From assembly GCA_011317545.1 (NCBI GenBank), contig WUJK01000006.1, positions 2,232,001-2,296,000 on the forward strand: a DNA stretch of 64,000 bases, written 5' to 3'. A program made the translations under genes and the position numbers. The notes beneath the pieces are model-generated. The model did not search any database. It saw nothing but the letters and a program-made list of their open reading frames with translations, and was not told the DNA's origin. The DNA comes from Coniella vitis (taxonomy: Eukaryota; Ascomycota; Sordariomycetes; Diaporthales; Schizoparmaceae). Below, in pieces: positions 13,201 to 25,073 of the stretch; the first letter of the stretch is position 1; each line of letters opens with the position of its first letter.

Positions 13201-14135
13201 TCATGACGGCCTTTGTGTTTTCATTTCCCATGACGATTGCAGCTTTTGAGCATGCCAGGTGGATTGGAAAGAATTGCAGCAACAGTGGAATGTCCACTGG
13301 CCCAGGATTCCGCCCATTGGTGCCATCTTCACCAAAACCAGTTGTTTGCCACGTCAAGTGCGGCTTGCCGATGCCCGTGTCTATGCTGACCGCACCAGAG
13401 GTTTCATGATTGGCGTTTGGGTCAGGCACTGTTCCATTGCTCAGATGGTCCTGTGCCGCTCGTTCGGTACGCCTTCTAAGTTTACCTTGACTGTCATCCG
13501 GTCCGGAGCCAGCTGCTGGCGGCGCCTGTGCAGCTTCGCTGATTATGCTTTCGAGAATAGAATCGTAGGCAGCACTGCGATTATAAACGAACCATTCCAG
13601 ACCTGATACGACAACGTTGACCCGGCAGGGAGGCCGTGCCTTGTTGCGAGTCTCGTCAGCGCCGTCTTGAGAATCTTTTGCCCGATCCTGTTCTTCCACG
13701 ATTCCGACATCGCGCACCCTCCATTGCCAATACGACCAGGTGATGTAGCCCTTCTGGATGATAATAGTCTCGTTATTGCCGTGATAGCGTAGTCGGGTAA
13801 AGAAGACACGCCCACCGAGCAGAGAGATCTGCAGGGCTTGAATGTCCAAGTATATGCCATATGCTCTCCAGGCGTATGCTCTGATGACGAGAGAGATAAT
13901 CGACGCCAACACTCTGTTGAAGTAGGCAATGAAGAAGATGGATATGGCGAGCGCGACGATGCAATAGCCGAGGAATATGCTGCCACCCGCAGAGAAATGT
14001 TAGCGCACGCCACCGCTTCAAGCGTATCACATGTCCCGGACACAGCAAACATACCCGCTGAACCCAGAGTTCGCGTAGGGGCTCCTCTGAATCGGGCTGT
14101 GGTCGCTCATCCTCACACTGGTCGTCGTCGATCAT
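4241..14135 (-). CDS. CSF1: Csf1-family bridge-like lipid-transfer protein
   Basis: Two exons (14135-14044 and 13979-4241) encode 3276 aa; the intron is 64 bp (13980-14043) with branch site GCTAAC and acceptor GGCAG. Splicing restores an N-terminal transmembrane helix (about residues 28-51, ending AYFNRV) followed by the family landmark SLLGGRVFF and a conserved Trp/Tyr-rich strand region. The remainder is a very long beta-rich body of repeating-groove type ending in the conserved Csf1 C-terminal region with a Ser-rich stretch. Yeast Csf1 is a little shorter (just under 3000 aa) and belongs with KIAA1109/Tweek (BLTP1). This family forms tubular bridges moving phospholipids from the ER to other membranes, with roles in cold growth and GPI-anchor synthesis. 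The start chosen is the only ATG in the spliced frame after an upstream stop. The donor is GTGTCC; a better-looking GTATGT 18 nt earlier would break the frame. Divergent from the DUF300 gene. Confidence 0.93.
13980..14043 (-). other. Intron 1 of CSF1
   Basis: 64-bp intron inferred because the long reading frame is closed by a stop just upstream of its transmembrane segment. The acceptor is GGCAG, the branch site GCTAAC lies about 20 nt before it, and the donor GTGTCC is the one that keeps frame between WVQRVCL and IFLGYC. Confidence 0.75.
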
Positions 14136-14842
14136 CGGCCACGGCACTCCACGCGCCCCAAGTTCTGTCACCTGTTTCCATGCAATTGACCGCCGTGCCC
14201 ACCGCCATACTCAAGGCGAAGAAGCCATTTTTTGCTGGTATATGGCCTTGATCATGTGCGAGGTAAAGTATTGGGGCTCTGGTGCGTGTGTATGTGTGTG
14301 TGTACGTGTTTGTGTTTTGTTTGGAACAGTCGACACTAGCAACCCGCTCCAAGCGTTGTCAGGAGGTTTGGTGGTGGTACTATGTAATTACAGAGGATCG
14401 ACATTCTGCATCGGCTGCAAGGATGACGGCGCTCACAGGGACCTGCTACCTGTCAACCTACCTAGATACATAGCATATACTACTACTATGGTATGTATAT
14501 TATGTACATGCTAGGTACGTACAGTAGCCCCATGTCATATGCAGTGCTGACGAGACCCCCTGGAGGCCTACCCCAGAACAGCCCACGGGTAGCAGCCCTC
14601 AGTGGCTCTGGCTTGATTTTAGGTAGCTGGATCCCTGCTGCTGCCAGCGCTGCGGCATGTGCGTGTTGCACTAATTGTTGTCGTCGTCACTCGCCCGTTG
14701 CCCCATCCGTCCTCCACACATGCCCCCAACACAAACCTCCATCGCCATCCTCTGAGGATGAGGACGTCCTAGGGCTCTGTCCTCTTGCCTCTCCGCCCAC
14801 CACGTCCACGTCCTGGTGTCGTACTGCTCAACGTGCGTAGCA
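14136..14842. promoter_or_regulatory. Divergent promoter region between CSF1 and DUF300 gene
   Basis: 707 bp separate the two start codons, so both promoters must lie here. It contains a GT-rich microsatellite (about 14282-14321) and a cluster of GTAC/TACTA words around 14475-14525 like those in other intergenic regions of this window. I cannot assign a TATA box or factor site with confidence. Confidence 0.55.
14282..14321 (+). repeat. GT-rich microsatellite
   Basis: Imperfect (GT)n run with GTGCGTGTGTATGTGTGTGT-type units in the divergent promoter, ending in a T-rich stretch. Confidence 0.8.
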
Positions 14843-16936
14843 ATGTCTGGAGGCACAGGCCAGAAGCTCACATACGCCACAACTGTGGTCGCTGGCGTCG
14901 CGTCCCTATCAGCCACCCTCGTCTCCATTGTGTAAGCGTCAAAACAAAGCCTGCAAATTATTGTAGCGACAGGAGATTCGACGGCTAACTGGAATATTCT
15001 AATAGATCGATATGGCTTCAAACGTGCGTTGGCTCGCCTCGCTCCAACTATCCTGGCCTTCCCCTGCTGACAACCATCTAGCAAGAACTACAGAAAGCCG
15101 CTGTTGCAGCGGTATGTAGTGCGGATTTTGCTCATGTGCGTTCTCTTAATATTCACTCTGCTTGCTAGCAGAAAGAACAAGGAAGAGAAACCTGACCTTC
15201 TCCTAGGGTGCCAATCTACTCCATCTCGTCATGGATTAGCCTCATCTCCTTCACAGCCGCACAGTTTGTCGATCCGATCCGGGACATCTACGAAGCATTC
15301 ACCATCTACACCTTCTTTCAGCTCCTCATCAACTACCTCGGCGGCGAACGATCCCTTATCATAATGACGCACGGTCGCGCACCCGTCAGCCACTTGTGGC
15401 CACTCAACCACGTCCTCACACCGGTCGACATCTCCGATCCTTACACATTTCTGGCTATCAAGCGCGGCATCCTGCAATATGCCTGGTTGAAGCCAATCTT
15501 GGGCATTTCCGCTATCATCATGAAAGCGACGGGAACATATCAAGAAGGCTATATCGGCATAAGCTCGGGCTACTTTTGGAGTGGGCTCATCTACAATATC
15601 AGTGTGACGGTCAGCCTGTACTCGTTGGGTCTATTCTGGGTCTGTATGCACAACGACCTCAAGCCCTTCCGGCCTGTCCCCAAGTTCTTGTGCATCAAGC
15701 TTATTATCTTTGCCTCGTACTGGCAAGGATTTGCTCTATCCATTCTGGTCTGGCTGGGCGCTATCCCAGACGACGTCAAGGGTTATACACCCGACAATCT
15801 CGCAGCTGCCATCCAAGATGCCCTCATTTGTATTGAGATGCCGATATTCGCGGTCGCACATTGGTACGCCTTTTCGTGGCATGATTTTGCGGACAACAGG
15901 CTTTCAGCAGCACGGTTGCCGGTCTTGTACGCTTGTCGGGACGCCTTTGGGCCTCGAGATTTGATCGAGGACTCGAAGGAGACTTTCAGTGGCGACAAGT
16001 ACAAGTATCGCCACTTCGATGCCAGTGACAGAATTATGGCCCACGAGGATTCGAAGTCAAGACTGGCGAGGCTTAAGGCGGGCATGCGCTACGAGAGAGG
16101 CGGCAAGGGAAAGTACTGGCTGCCCAGTCCAGGCGAAATCAACGAACAGACATCGTTGCTTCGTGGCGAATCGAGTCGTGACCGAGCTCAATTGGCTCAG
16201 GAAGATTTGAATGAAGATCCAATATTGGATGCGGATATGGAAAATTTGTATCGGAAAGCCAAAAAGCTAGAGTTTGGAGACTGGAACGTAAGTGCAAAAC
16301 ACAGCCATTTCTTTCCTTTTGTTTTTCTTCTTTTTTCTTTTTGGAAAAGAAAAAAATTACTCAAGGTATTCACAATTAACTCCTTGAAAGTATCCGGTCA
16401 TAACCGCCAACAAACCGTATCACGACATGTGGATTACACCGCAGCCGAGTTTTGCCCGCTTGCCTGGTGTCATACCGCGGTCTCCTTCATCTTCTTCCTC
16501 AACCGTGCGGCCCAGGCCAGAATCGCGGACGCCAAGTGCCGATATCATCAAGCCCAAGTCAAAGAAAAAGGGCAAGACTACTGTTTCACCTACATCCAAC
16601 CATGAACAAGCGCCTCCCAAAGTTGACGATCGACATCGCCACCACGCTCACCACGGATCCAAGTCACCACAGCTTCCGCACGAGGAGGATGCGGGCCCTT
16701 CGGGCTTTGGAACTGCGAATGAAGACTACAACACCCTGACCGAAGAGTATCTTGAGGCTGCTCAGCACACGGGCTATGATGGAAGGGTCAAGGATGTTGA
16801 AAATGAAGGGCCGCTAGTAGAGGGCTCGAAAGCATGGGAAGAAGCGCATGCGGAAGAAGAGGCTAGGTCAGTCGTGACAACACCAGTCGGAGCAGTCGAT
16901 GGAACGGACGAGTTCAGAAATGTTTGGGCACGCTGA
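14843..16936 (+). CDS. DUF300 / TMEM184 / LAZ1-like multi-pass membrane protein
   Basis: Five exons: 14843-14931, 15006-15023, 15082-15135, 15207-16287 and 16391-16936, giving 595 aa. All junctions keep frame, and donors (GTAAGC, GTGCGT, GTGCGT, GTAAGT) and acceptors (TAG, TAG, TAG, AAG) are acceptable. The spliced N-terminus has a first membrane helix, then the family signature KNYRKPLLQRYVVRILLM joined to VPIYSISSW, DPIRDIYEAFTIYTF and LINYLGGER. Several further helices follow to about residue 290, including WPLNHVL and the FASYWQGF helix. The C-terminal half is hydrophilic, Ser/Pro/acidic and probably cytosolic. This is the organic solute transporter Ost-alpha/TMEM184/LAZ1 family (DUF300): seven-helix proteins of vacuolar/endosomal membranes in plants and animals. 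The fungal role is poorly known, so no substrate is proposed. Exon 2 is only 18 nt. Confidence 0.88.
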
Positions 16937-18101
16937 AGAGGAGTCAAGGGAGTACCGTGCTAGGATATCTTGTTTGGCATATCGTCATTCAGCGTCTCAT
17001 TCTGTTTCTGCCATGTTTTTCTCTTTGTGCGCGTGGATGGAGGATAGCAAGTACACTTTGTATGAGAAGCACCTTGATACCCCCTTTTTTCTATCCGCGG
17101 CATACCGAATACGATGTTCTTTCTTGTCTTTGCCCTTTCCTATCGAGTCGTGCCTATTCCGATTTGCGCTTAGCACGTTGATGCATGGTGTTTTGAGCAA
17201 TATATAGATGTGGGCGACAATGAATACATAGTAGCCTAGTGTTTGCATGGAGTTTCCAGACCAATCAGTCCGTTTGAAGGTGCGCAGTGACCGCAGTGCT
17301 CAGTGGTGTTGCTGCTTGATGATCTCACTTGAATCGCCTCTTGTCGTAAGCGCTTGGTATCTGTTCGGTCCGAAAAGTAAAATCTTATTCAAATCTCTCA
17401 GATGAGGCTTTACTTATTGCCACTACCATTGATTTCTTCAAATTGAATATGTTCTAATTATGAGGGGTATCCGCGCGCGTGCTTCATCAGAAACGTTCCA
17501 CAATGAAATCCTCGACCAAGTTATCTCTTTCTTCTTTCCCCTTCCTTTTTTAAAAAAAAAGAATTTAAAAAAAGAAAAAAAAATTAAAAAAACATTTCCA
17601 CCTGTAATTCACTCCATCTTCTCTTCTCTTCCCCAGATGAGTTCGCCTCACTCCCATGCTCCGAAGAACGAAGCACATAAAGACGTTTTGCCATGTGTAC
17701 ACACGCAAAAGCAGCAATGGCAAATCATTGTCGTCAAGTCAACATCCAGACTGTCCTTGTTTCCCATTATCGACTTATGTTCTTCTTTGCTCCTTTCTTT
17801 CCTTCACCAGCTTCAGAAACTCCTATCATGCTATGCTATGCCATACGTAATTCCGAACCGTATTTCTTTCTTGACGCCATGCCAATATGCGCTCAAAGTG
17901 TGGATTGAATGGAAAATGAAGGGGAAGAAAAGCACATGAATACGCCCCTGCGTCGCGATGCTCGTTCTTTAAGCAAACGAAAAAGAAAAAGGATTAAAAT
18001 GCAGTGTGCATTAAAAAGGGTAAAACATGTACATTGGTAGACAAAAAGGGTGCTTTGTTTATGCTTGAGCCAACACACCACCGTAAACCAGGCGCAAAAC
18101 C
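16937..18101. other. Convergent intergenic region with poly-A tract
   Basis: Between the stops of two converging genes; it must contain both 3' UTRs. A long A-rich tract with only scattered G and T lies at about 17552-17602. Open frames here are short and unrecognised. Confidence 0.6.
17552..17602 (+). repeat. A-rich low-complexity tract
   Basis: About 50 bp made almost wholly of A runs separated by G or TT, directly preceded by a pyrimidine-rich stretch. It could fold back on the preceding T/C-rich run; no function is claimed. Confidence 0.8.
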
Positions 18102-20861
18102 TCAAATATCAAACGTATAAGATGCTTCTGCCGCTTCGGCTTGCGTGATGTGTGGCGCAATGTCGACTTGGGTTTGGTCGTGTTCATCACCGACTGGACT
18201 GGGTACCTGAGTGTATGGTTGAGGACTGTGGTGGGTGCTGTGATCCGATATAGGAGCTGTTGGGGTAGTCTCAAGTGCTGGGTTTTGGACAGCAGGGGTA
18301 GTCTGGTCCACGGGTTGGATTTGTTCTGGGGACGGCTGCAAGTGTTCGGGGAGCAAAATGACGGAGCAAAAGTGCAGCTCCAAGGTCCGAGAGTTGATGG
18401 GTGTGAAGGGGGGATCTTGTCGTCGCTTGATCACATCGTCGGCTGGTTTTTGTTGTATGTTAGCATTGTGGAACCAGAATACCAGTATAAATACCCTTGG
18501 AAGGAGAGGCTTACCTTTGAGGTTGATTCGCTCAAAGTATGAGCCGTAAATGGACTCGGGATCGTCAACGACAAGCATACCATCGCTCTCTCGCACCTCA
18601 ACCATGGGCATGGCTTTACGGATGTTAAGAAGCATGCGCAAGAGCTCGGCAATCTCGTCCCCTTGTCCTATAAAGTAACTCGGTTGCTTGGTCGTGTGAG
18701 GCCAAACTTGCTGCAGCGATATCTGCTCCCAGATCTTGAATGCCCACGTAGCCTTTTCCACGCTGATGAGGAAGACAAGTATCGCAAAGAATATGTGCTC
18801 GTCGATCATGGCTCGGCCGTCCTGAAGGTCGCGTTGCATGTGCTTGAGTAGTTCTTTTGCCGTGAGCTCGGCTCTCTGCTCAGCTGCGGCCGTGAGTTGT
18901 AAGCCTAGTGTCTTGTAAACCTCATCTTCTGCTTCTCGCGTGATGGCGCCCCACACTGCATGCCGGACGGTAGAAGACTGTTGAGCGCTGAACTTCCACT
19001 CTAGTTCACGTTCAATAATCTCCACGCACGTCCAAAGCTCCAGTGCCAGCTTCAGATTCTTCTCGGGTCTCTCACTTCTGTTGGCCAACTCTATGGCAGC
19101 CTCAAGAGTGATGCGCGAGAAGGTTGATCTTTCTTTACTGACAAGCTCAGGCATGATTTCGTTGACGTATTGTTGCATCCTATCGGGAAGGTCATCGTGA
19201 GGATCGACCATGACGACCTTGGGAAAGACCGTCTGGTATTGCCGGGTGAGTGTTGGGTCGTAAAGCTCCCCAACCTCGGTTCCCAAAAGCGCCTCACACA
19301 TAAGAATGGTGCCGACATCAGAGTGGGTAGCCTCGAGAACTACAATAGGATACTTTGTGTTCCACTTCGCCTTACATATATCGACTTGAGCTTTTCGATG
19401 GTGCTCATGGATGCGGGCGTTGAATAAGTCCACCTTGTCAGTAAACTTTGTACGAACACAGCCGGACCTCCAAATGCGAGGTGAGAGAACCTTGCGGCAA
19501 GTCTCACATGGATCACCCTCGGAGCACGTCTTCCTCAAGATCCGACAGCGAATGCAGGCACCGATTTTCCTGATGTTCTGCACCTCTTTTCGTCGAGGCT
19601 CTGAGAATCGCGATCGCGCATGGCGTCCCTTGGTACCATTTTGATCCACACGAAAGACAGAACGAGACGGTTCACCCAGCATCGGCGACATTTCAGTAGA
19701 GATTGAATGAGCAGTAGTATTCGTGCCGAAGGTGTACTGGCCCCATGGTAGCTGCGGGCTTTCGCGTGGAAACTCGGGGATGGGTGGGGGAACTGCATGC
19801 TCTAGTTGAACATGGGTCTGAGGGCTTGATGGAGCAGGTGGCATATCGCCGTTTCCTGGGGCCACAGCCAAAATAGAAGGTCCATTCAAGGGAGTTGAGG
19901 ATTGTCTGTCGGCACCAGTATCGCCGGGTAGGAAGTGCGCAATAGTCCCTTGGGTGTGAGGAGGGGGTGGAGATGTTGTTGCTGGATCACGCGACACCTC
20001 ACCAATCGCTCGCGCAAGCTCCTGGCGAAGATTCTCCTCGGTGTGGCTATCGTAGCTCTCGAAAAGCGTAGGGTCCAAGAGTGCCCCAGTATTCAATCGT
20101 GCAGTCGCTGCAGTGGCAACGGAAATAGTCGGATTGTCAGTGGCAGACACGGGATTTTCGACCGATGTACGTTCTGGCTCTTCGTTCTTAACAGAGTTGC
20201 CAAAGTCGGCGGTAACTATAACAACCAGGTCAGAGTCTTTGGTTCAAAGCGGTCACAGCACAGGGGCAGAGCCGGCTTACGTTGCTTCTCCTGCGCTTGT
20301 AGTTGAGCTTGGTCGTGCTGTGATTGGGATGGAGGACTGGAGAAAGCAAATTGTTCATGGATTTGGAACGATGCCGAGCCTGGAGGAGGGGGAGGGCCGA
20401 CAGATGAAGGATTCGATAACATCATATCAGGCATGTGCTCTGGTGCTTCCATGTGGTGGTGCTGTGTTTGCCCGTCATCTTCAATGAATTCTCGATCATC
20501 ACGGTCCATCCTTCGGGATACCTCTGCCAGAGCCTCCAGCCGAGTCCAGTTCTGCTGCGACTGTAGCAGTTCCAGATCAAGTGGAGACATGCCATTAGGT
20601 GTCTGTTCTTGGATTGATTGCTGTGGCTGGTGTTGGTGATATTGCTGCTGCTGCTGCAGATCTTGAATTTGTGGATGCTGTCGAGGCTGCCTTTGTCGAG
20701 ACTGCACAGGTCGTTGGGGGTCGATGTCGGCAAAGCGGAGGGCAGCATCGACGCGCTGCTGAGGCGAAATCATTGTACATTTCTTTGTCAAGTGCTTCCT
20801 TAGACTCTCTGATCTGCCTTTCCGAAACACCTCGCCGCATAGCTTGCAGGTGTGGACATAT
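18102..20861 (-). CDS. Atypical C2HC + zinc-cluster regulator-like protein (5' end unresolved)
   Basis: Exons 20861-20281, 20215-18515 and 18442-18102 are supported. The first intron (20216-20280, 65 bp) has donor GTAAGC and acceptor TATAG and joins two otherwise separate frames. The second (18443-18514, 72 bp, donor GTAAGC, branch GCTAAC, acceptor CCAG) has a length divisible by three, so retention would only add 24 residues. The N-terminal part has a finger of form C-x2-C-x14-H-x4-C (CKLCGEVF to HLTKKC), then a Gln-rich stretch and a Pro/His-rich region. The middle has six cysteines, CIRCRILRKTC followed by PCETC and a Cys after 12 residues; this resembles Zn(II)2Cys6 clusters but the last spacing is longer than usual. 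A long helical region follows. Proteins with this pair of motifs are common in Pleosporales and are presumed DNA-binding regulators. The first exon lies upstream of a TATAG acceptor at 20862 and I could not identify it. Confidence 0.75.
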
Positions 20862-21794
20862 CTATATACAACAGAAGAGTCTGGTCAGTAAGCAATACTT
20901 GGGATGGATGGGCCGGTTCAGCAGGCACTGGTAGCCATGATTGCCCGGTTTGCTAGAAGCACTAGGGCAGATCAGGAAAATCAATGAACTAAAGAAGGCT
21001 CAGAAGTGTCGAGGTTATGACGCCGTGCTTGTGACGGGCTGTACCAGTGCCCCTAAGCCGTTCAGGTGAAATGCACCACAAAAGCTCGGTCGGGACTCGA
21101 GGAGACTCGACTTACCGATTCGAATTGTCCTTCAACTTCTCGCCGCGATGGAAGTATTCCTTGATTACCGGGTGCTGTAGACGACCCATGATGGGCAATC
21201 CTGACTGCCAGAGTAGCAGCAGGGTTGCGTCCCAGGCCTGCCAAGCGGTCGATTTGAGCGGGCTGCGGCGCGGCCCGTTGTGTCGCTTGGAAAACGTCAA
21301 GGAGGGCCACGATGCTGATGCGATGGATGCGACGGCGGGTATGATGCGACTTGCGACTGGATGCGCCTTGGGGGAAAAATCTGCCGGCGTAAAGGACACC
21401 GCCTTTTCCGTTAAGTGGGACGAGCTGCAGGGACCTGGAAAGGCGGTATGGGAAGGCGCGCCTGGCGCGGAAGAGGCGCGGGCGCTAGTGGTCCAGTCGC
21501 GAGCTACTGCTTTAGCGTGTGCTTCAACGTCATTATGTCATTCGAAGATGCCTGTTACTGTACATGATACGCAGTACATGGTAAGTACATAGTAGTGGTG
21601 CAATGCCCACTAAACGCTCGTACAAGAGAATCCTTCTCTCGCTGCTCATTGCAGTGAAGACAAGCAGCGTGCAACGCCTTGATCAGACGAACAGACGAGG
21701 GTGATAATGTGCTACTCCAAATCTCCCATTCATCAAATGACACTCTATGCTATTATAGTATAGTTTCTAGCTCGAATTCTACCTACTAGTACAC
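20862..21794. other. Intergenic region between zinc-cluster gene and SEC5
   Basis: Contains the unresolved first exon and promoter of the zinc-cluster gene and the 3' UTR of SEC5. A GTACATAGTA word occurs near 21585. Open frames at about 21050-21590 on both strands overlap each other and match nothing I know, so I do not call them. Confidence 0.5.
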
Positions 21795-24700
21795 TCAGAC
21801 CGACCCGGCGACAGACATGGACGTGGTAGCCACACTTGCTCGATCACTTTGATTTGCACTGCCAGGCGCCGGTTCTCGTCTGCTGCGCGGCTTGCGAAAA
21901 CAAGCAAACTCATTCTTGCTCGCCTCTCGCAACCTCTTAAGCACACTACGCATCTCTGACAGCTCCCCTTGAAGCCTGGCACGCGCGTCGTTATCCGTAC
22001 GTGAGTCCAGCTCTTGGTAGATCTGCCCTTGAATCTCGGATGATTTCTCCGTCATATACTGCGTAAGCGTCTGTGCCACAAATTCCATGTCCAGCGTCGC
22101 CTGCATAAGCGCGGACAGACTGTACTTGGGCCGCGCCTTGAAAGCTTCAAAGAATTCCCGTGAAGACTGCTCGAGCAAATACGAGAGCACTTGGCTAGTA
22201 AGCGTCGCAGCGGTGGTAGACACCTGGGAGTGGACAAGGACCAAGTCGAGCAGAAATTTGTAGACATATGGTCGTGCCTCGCGAGGTTTTTCGTTGGGGG
22301 AAGCAGGCGCCCAGTCTGGTGAAGTGATGCCTTGACGGATACTGGTGCGGAGGGAGTCAAGGTACGGTCGGGTATAGGTTTGGAACAGGCGTGCGTCGAT
22401 CTGGCCTAGAACGTCTTTGATCTTCTTCTCCTCGTCTGTCAGTTTGACGGAAAATGCATTTTCAAATTGAGTGTTGAGTTCAGGTACAACTTCGGCTCGC
22501 AGAGCTTGCAGATTGCTCAGTGTCAACAGCATGCGCACATTCTAAAGTCAAGGTCAGCTTTATATCGTGGAAAATGAGATTCCAGGTCTGCACCCACCCT
22601 GTCGCCAGCGTTGAGCGTCGAAGTGTTGCTCATGCTGAATGCATGCGAGCCATTTCCGTGGACGACAACAGAGCCCTCTCCCGTCGTCCAGTCATCGTCT
22701 GCCTTGTGAGAAGAGCGCTCCGCATTCTCGACCATGCCGCTTAAAGCCTTATACAAGGTAGTAACGTATTGGCTGCGGACCATTTGTAGAAGTTTGGTTG
22801 GGGGCGGCTGAACAATGTCTCCGGCGCCTGGCTTCGACATGGCACTGGAGATGTACAGAATTTGCTGCATGCCAGTGAGGAGAGCACTCTCGAAGGCCTT
22901 GAAGCCGGCCGGCATCTTGGTGACATCCTTTCTCTCGGCTGGCCTACTCCAGTCCTCAACGTACTTGATATTCTCGGCATCTTTATTCCAGGCAGCGCAG
23001 ACTGCTGTAACACAGCGTTCTCGAGCAGAGCCAACAAGTGTCCGTAGCTTGTCTAGGACGGCACCATCTCCCCCGGCAACGGGTGCTAAACTCGCCATGT
23101 CGCAGGATCCTGCTCCTACAAGGACAAGTGCCCTTGCCAAATAGTGTACACCACTAACAGAATTTGACCAGGGCGGCCAAAACGCAAATTTCTCCCACGC
23201 TTCTCCTCGCTTTGGCGAAGGAGGGGGAAGATTCCCAGGGTCCAAATTCATACGAGTCGTCTTCAATGTATTTGGTGTAAGCGCCCCGTTGCCGGCAACA
23301 GATGGTGGCAAAGGCGTGCCAGGCTCTGATAACATGGGAGAAACAAGCATCGACAGGTCCTCCGGAGGCGGTCCAATAAAGAACAGAAGGACGTGTTCCC
23401 GGATCATATCCACGAGTTCTACAGTTCCTTTCTGTAAGTCTGCCACTCCTTGTTGGGACAATTGGTGGTGTTTGACCGACTCCCCATTGTAGCCAGAGGG
23501 CAGTGAACTCTGCGTCCTGCCATCCAGGAAATCTTGCACAGTCTGCCAGAATTCCACAATTTCGCCAATGATGCCCTGAGAAGAGAGCATACTGGACAAG
23601 AATGCCACGATTCGCTCCCACAGCTCAACAATGTCAGCAGAGTCCAAAGATTGAGAGCGGCTCTCTATTGACTGGCGTGCAATGGCCTTGACATGAGTCG
23701 CAATATTTTGCGGCCCAGGCCTGTCAGCATTAGCGATTCTCCGCCTTGCAACCTCAATTTCAACCTTTGTGCGATCCGCTGTGGAAGCAACCTTGGCTTT
23801 GAGATAGTCATAGCGACTAAGGAGCCATATCCAGATGGGGTTCTCGTCTACGCCGAGCTCCAACAAAAGACTGATGAGTTCCATATGTTGATCCCGGCGA
23901 CCACCTGCTTCCGACTTGGGTGCGCTATGAAGGTTGACGAGTTTCTTCCACGTGTCGCGCTTGAAACTTTCGACTTGTTCGTGTACGTCATGCCACATAC
24001 GAGCAGCTAAGAGGACTTGGTAGAGCTGGTCGTCAGGGAGCTTGCCCTCTCTAGTGTTTTGTGCCATCTTGCGGGCTTCATCTGCAAATCTCCTCGCCTT
24101 GTTGTAATCCTCTATGAGTGCCTCGTGGTCCTTCCGCTTGATACTTTCTGCAATCGATGCGCTTGTTTCGATGTATTCCTGGTACTTCTCCAGAGCCGCA
24201 GCCACCACCTTGAGGTTTTCTTCCTTGTCTCTACCACCCAACGCTGGGCCCCAAACGTCTTCTGCTTTTGCGGAGACATCAAGCAACGGAGCCTTGATGC
24301 CAGAGACACCGTACTCGCTCTCCTTGACCAGTGCATTCTTTTTTCTCGGGTCTGGTGCTATGGGATTCAGGGACCCTGGCCCAATGCTGCTCCTGAAGCT
24401 TCCTCTGCTTGCGTGCCTACTATGGGGGCGGGCCCGATTCGCAGGAGGCGTGGGATCGGCGCCGCGGTATTTCATTTCCTTGTATACGTTATCGATCGTT
24501 GCCTTGGCGCGGACGAAGCGCTCAAAGTTGGACTCGACGAGGACCTTGAGGGAGGCGCTTTTCTGGTCGATAGATTGCGATAGAAGATCGAGGCCGGTCA
24601 TGAGGGACTGCGTGTCTGCTGTCGCATGCATCTGGGACAGGAAGAGGGCGGGTGAGAAGGTGGTGGAAGACATGAGGAAGCGTTGCCCTATGGCACAAGG

Positions 24701-25073
24701 CAAGTCAGCAAAGGACTATTTTTTGGACTATGTTGCTTTTGTGATACGCACGCAATCGTGGATCCTCCTGGACGGGCACGCCCAGCTGCCTCAGTGTCCT
24801 CACGACACTGTCCGTCGTGCCCAGGGGATCTGGCTCGTCCTTTGACACGATGTTGCCGACGCCATTTGCGGACTTTTCGTGCCCTGGGAGCTGGCTGTTG
24901 CGGTTGCTCACGGCCTTCTCGAGGGCTTGGTATCGCGACTTTCGCCGTGCGTGTTTCCTTGCGGAACTTTCATCTTCGGACCCCTCGCTGATGTCTTTCT
25001 CGGTAGGCCATTCAACAGGGTAGGGAGTCGACAGCTGGTAAAAGTCCAGCACTGTCCGCTCAAAGTCGGCCAT
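21795..25073 (-). CDS. SEC5: Exocyst complex component Sec5
   Basis: Three exons (25073-24752, 24687-22598, 22541-21795) encode 1052 aa, close to the usual fungal Sec5 length. Introns are 64 bp (donor GTGCGT, acceptor ATAG) and 56 bp (donor GTGGGT, acceptor TTTAG), both frame-preserving. The ATG begins MADFERTVLDFYQL, the typical fungal Sec5 start. A conserved segment spans the first junction: DPLGTTDSVVRTLRQLG, then FLMSSTTFSPALFLSQMHA, then the helical region SASLKVLVESNFERFVRAK. The rest is mainly alpha-helical as expected of exocyst rods, with the late motif RMLLTLSNLQALR and a Ser/Arg-rich tail. Sec5 is a core subunit of the octameric exocyst that tethers secretory vesicles to the plasma membrane at growth sites. 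In fungi this supports hyphal tip growth. Confidence 0.94.

Noticed and set aside
21047..21592. 181-residue open frame between the zinc-cluster gene and SEC5
   Set aside because: No motif, overlapping frames on the other strand and no splice or codon support.
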